Assembly: GCA_027011425.1 (NCBI GenBank)
Contig: JALUZX010000518.1
Span: 1-7,813, forward strand
Reading direction: 5' to 3'
From: Planctomycetota bacterium
GTDB taxonomy: Bacteria; Planctomycetota; UBA1135; JALUZX01
DNA length: 7,813 bases
Position 1 is the stretch's first letter. Every line of letters starts with the position of its first letter. Shown here piece after piece: positions 5,257 through 7,813 of this stretch. The position numbers and the translations under genes are program-made. Below the pieces are notes generated by a model that saw only the letters and a list, made by a program, of their open reading frames with translations, was not told the DNA's origin and did not search any database.

Positions 5257-7813
5257 GTGAAACAGCGATTGCTCCGGTTCGTAACTGCCCTTCCCTTTCT
5301 CCTTCTTTTTCCGGCCTCCGCTTGTTCCCAGAAGGGCCCTCTCCTGAAGCCCCTGGACAAGGGTTGGCTCTTCAAGGGGGATCCCCGCGACGCGGGCCTC
5401 AAGGAGGGATGGGCCGCGCCGGACCTGGACGACTCCTCCTGGAAGCCCATGGATCCCGCCAGGGAGTGGGAGAAGCAGGGCTACCAGGCCGACGGCGTGG
5501 GTTGGTACCGGATCCACCTGGACCTCCCCCCCGGGAAGGGTCCCCTCTACCTGGCCTTCGACGGAGTGGACGACGAATATACGCTCTTTGTGAATGGAAG
5601 GAGGGTCGCCCATTTCGGCGGCCCCAAGCCCGGCAACAGCGTCTGGCGCACCCGCACCTTCGCGGAGATCACCCCTTTCGTGAAGCGTCCCGGGCCCTGC
5701 GTGGCGGCTTTGCGGGTGGTGGACTGGTTCTACCAGGGAGGGCTTAGGGGCCGGGTCTGGCTCACGGACAGCGAAAAGATCGCTTCCGGGGGGGGACTGG
5801 GATGGCTCAAGCTCCTGGCCGCCCGCCACCCCGAGTGGGTCCTGCCGGGTTGGCTCAGGGGAAAACCGGCAGGCTGGACCATGGCGGGCCGGGAGTCGGG
5901 CGTCTCCGAGGCCCTCATGTCCGAGGAAGGGACCATCCAGCCCGGGAACCGGACGGCGGGCCTGTCCTTCATGATCCGCCTGGCGGAATCGGGCAGGGTC
6001 TACGCCCCCCAGAAGGACGGGGCCTCCCTTCGCCTTCTCTCGGGAGGCGGCCTGCCCCAGTGCCCCGCCCCGGTGTGCCGGTGGAGGACCGGCCCGGGCC
6101 TGGTGGTGGAATCCTCCCACCTGGTCCTCGGCGCCGGGCCGGGCCCGGACGAGCGGACCGTGGGCCTGGCCGCCCTTACGGTGGAAAACCTAGGCGACAA
6201 GCCCTTGGAACTCGAGGCGGCCGCCCTGGTCCGGCCCTTCGGGGTGCGGGGCCCCGCCTGGGTGAAGAGGATCGAAGCCAAGGGAAGGGACCTCTACCTG
6301 GAGGGCCGTCCCTTCCTCCGGGCCCTGGAAGAGCCGGAGAGCTTCCACGCCCTGGAGATCGGGGACCGGGAGGCGAGCGAGGCCCTGCTCGGGAAGGACC
6401 TTCCCCCCGCCTCTTCCTGCGAGTCCGCCATGGGCCTGGCCGAAGGGATCTGGGCCTTCAAGGCCCGGGTCCCCGCGGGGGAGCAGGTGACCTTCTCCTT
6501 CCTGGCGCCGGTGAATCCCAAGGTTTTCGACGGGAACTATCCCTCTTCCGGGGAGGTCCCCGGCCTTGTCAGGAGCACCCTGGAATGGTGGGCCTCCCGG
6601 CTCGGGAAGGTGAAGATCCAGTGTCCCCTTCCCGACCTGGAGCCCTGCTTCCAGGCCTCCCTGGGATACATCCTGGTGGGCAAGGACGGGGCCCAGCTCC
6701 ATCCCGGGCCCCTCAACTACGACAACTTCTGGTACCGGGACAGCGCCTACATGCTGGCCGCCCTCAACCGGGCGGGCCTGGCCGGGGCCGCCCGGGACAC
6801 GGTGGAGGCCCTGGCGGGCTGGCAGCTCCCCGGCGGGAAGTTCCCATCCATCGTAAACCTTGCCGGGAGATCCGTGGGGCCCGACGAGTGGGACAGCCAG
6901 GGCCAGGCCATGTTCTCCATCGTGGATCATTTCCGGTTCACCGGCGACAAGGAGTGGCTGAAGGGCAAGATTCCGGTCCTGGAGAAGTCCGCGGCCTTTC
7001 TCGAAGAACTCCGCTCCCGGAGGCTCGGCCCCAAGTGGAAGGGAAAACCGGAGGAGGGCATCCTGCCCCCGTCGGTCTCGGCCGAGGACCTGGGGCCGGG
7101 CTCGTGGCACCACTACTGGGACGATTTCTGGGCCGTCCTGGGCCTTCGGGCGGGGGCGGAAGCCTTCGAGACCCTGGGCTGCGAGGATCCCATGAAAAAG
7201 GCGGTCGGCCTGGCCGCGGGCCTTCTCCATTCGGTGAACCGTTCCGTGGAAAGGCTCATCGCCGCAAAGAAGATCCACTGGATCCCCAACGGCCCCGAGG
7301 ACCTGGAGGGGACCAGCATGGCCCGGGGCACCTCGCCGGCGATCTGGCCGGGAGACCTCTATCCCGACCCGGGCCCGCTCCTCTATTCCTCCTTCGACGA
7401 ATACTGGAAGCGCTGGATCGAGCCCTACGGCGGGGCCTACTTCCACCAGGGACGGATCTGGCCCTACGGCATGGAGCTGGCCCAGTGCTACGTGATGCTC
7501 GGCGAGAGGAAACGGGCCTGGAAGATGCTCCAGTGGCACCTGGCCCACCAGACCCTTCCGGGGGTCTACGCCTGGGGCGAGCAGGTGAGGGTGAAGGGGA
7601 ATTCCTTCCTCTCGGGAGACATGCCCCACTGCTGGGTGGCCGCCGACTACGCCAACCTGGCCCGGTCCCTCTTCGTCTTCGAGAGGTCCACGGGGGTCCT
7701 GGTGCTCGGGGCGGGGGCGCCCCGGGAGTGGTGGGAGAAGGGCTTCGGAATCCAGGGGGCCCCCACCTGGTGGGGCGGGCTCTCCTACCGGGTGAAGCCC
7801 ACGGGGAAGGGCT
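5257..7813 (+). CDS. Predicted lipoprotein: GH2-type sugar-binding domain plus six-hairpin glycosidase-like domain (3' end missing)
   Basis: The frame starts at GTG and is open for 852 codons to the right edge, so the C-terminus is unseen. Residues 1-22 (MKQRLLRFVT, then ALPFLLLFPASA) form a basic then hydrophobic signal ending at Cys23; ASAC is a permissive lipobox with Ala instead of Leu at -3, so lipid anchoring is likely but not certain. Residues about 30-170 resemble the GH2 sugar-binding jelly-roll: GWLFKGDP, GVGWYRIHLDLP (80-91), LFVNGRRV (110-117), GGLRGRVWL (161-169). Residues about 225-435 look beta-rich without obvious motifs. From about 437 a helical region has the character of an (alpha/alpha)6 barrel as in GH15/GH63/GH65/GH78-like enzymes: NFWYRDSAYMLAAL (490-503), GPDEWDSQGQ (541-550), SWHHYWDDFW (616-625), GRIWPYGMELA (732-742), VYAWGEQV (770-777), MPHCWVAADYANLA (789-802). 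Asp495, Glu544, Asp546, Asp622, Asp623 and Glu775 are candidate catalytic acids, an inference only. It follows the galactosidase by 112 bases on the same strand, which suggests a shared glycan substrate. The exact reaction is not recognisable; a non-catalytic glycan-binding role is possible. Confidence 0.85.
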   Translation, partial: MKQRLLRFVTALPFLLLFPASACSQKGPLLKPLDKGWLFKGDPRDAGLKEGWAAPDLDDSSWKPMDPAREWEKQGYQADGVGWYRIHLDLPPGKGPLYLAFDGVDDEYTLFVNGRRVAHFGGPKPGNSVWRTRTFAEITPFVKRPGPCVAALRVVDWFYQGGLRGRVWLTDSEKIASGGGLGWLKLLAARHPEWVLPGWLRGKPAGWTMAGRESGVSEALMSEEGTIQPGNRTAGLSFMIRLAESGRVYAPQKDGASLRLLSGGGLPQCPAPVCRWRTGPGLVVESSHLVLGAGPGPDERTVGLAALTVENLGDKPLELEAAALVRPFGVRGPAWVKRIEAKGRDLYLEGRPFLRALEEPESFHALEIGDREASEALLGKDLPPASSCESAMGLAEGIWAFKARVPAGEQVTFSFLAPVNPKVFDGNYPSSGEVPGLVRSTLEWWASRLGKVKIQCPLPDLEPCFQASLGYILVGKDGAQLHPGPLNYDNFWYRDSAYMLAALNRAGLAGAARDTVEALAGWQLPGGKFPSIVNLAGRSVGPDEWDSQGQAMFSIVDHFRFTGDKEWLKGKIPVLEKSAAFLEELRSRRLGPKWKGKPEEGILPPSVSAEDLGPGSWHHYWDDFWAVLGLRAGAEAFETLGCEDPMKKAVGLAAGLLHSVNRSVERLIAAKKIHWIPNGPEDLEGTSMARGTSPAIWPGDLYPDPGPLLYSSFDEYWKRWIEPYGGAYFHQGRIWPYGMELAQCYVMLGERKRAWKMLQWHLAHQTLPGVYAWGEQVRVKGNSFLSGDMPHCWVAADYANLARSLFVFERSTGVLVLGAGAPREWWEKGFGIQGAPTWWGGLSYRVKPTGKG

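Noticed and set aside
1071..5450. A 1459-codon open frame on the minus strand opposite the galactosidase
   Set aside because: Its codons lie exactly in register with the galactosidase codons, so antisense stops could come only from TTA, CTA or TCA, which this GC-rich gene avoids. The translation is rich in Gly, Pro, Val and Asp with no domain, and the plus-strand gene is unambiguous.
5053..6120. A 355-codon minus-strand open frame spanning the end of the galactosidase and the start of the next gene
   Set aside because: It crosses both real genes and their gap, has low-complexity Gly/Pro/Arg composition and no recognisable motif.
6190..7629. A 479-codon minus-strand open frame opposite the lipoprotein gene
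   Set aside because: It is again in exact codon register with the plus-strand gene and stops where that gene uses a CTA leucine codon at 6190-6192. The plus frame has a ribosome binding site, a signal peptide and glycosidase-like motifs.

Overview
This GC-rich window has almost no coding gaps. It looks like bacterial chromosome from a glycan-degrading organism. Two exported proteins, a Sec-type signal peptide and a lipoprotein-type signal, point to a diderm. The mix of an accessory-domain-rich GH2 galactosidase, a lipoprotein glycosidase and frequent AGG arginine codons would fit Planctomycetota or a similar polysaccharide-degrading phylum. That placement is inference; no rRNA or other marker gene is present.

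Layout: (1) At the left edge on the minus strand is the first 35 codons of an unidentified protein with a very hydrophobic N-terminus (1-106). (2) Upstream of it on the same strand is a complete NAD(P)-dependent beta-hydroxyacid dehydrogenase of the GLYR1/3-hydroxyisobutyrate dehydrogenase family (187-1074). (3) A 248-base divergent intergenic region (1075-1322) holds the only clearly AT-rich patch. (4) On the plus strand is a secreted LacZ-type GH2 beta-galactosidase of 1273 residues with chitobiase-like and F5/8-type C-terminal modules (1323-5144). (5) A 112-base gap contains an inverted repeat. (6) A second plus-strand gene starts with GTG at 5257 and stays open to the right edge. It encodes a predicted lipoprotein with a GH2-type sugar-binding domain, a beta-sandwich region and an (alpha/alpha)6-barrel-like domain.

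The two plus-strand genes probably form one transcription unit that cuts a galactose-containing glycan outside the cytoplasm. The galactosidase would remove terminal beta-galactose, and the lipoprotein would act on another linkage or on the same substrate at a membrane surface. The minus-strand dehydrogenase is cytoplasmic and need not belong to that pathway; divergent orientation is the only link seen. No mobile element, RNA gene, CRISPR array or defence system was found. The most unusual item is the right-edge lipoprotein: its domain order is clear but its activity cannot be named from sequence.
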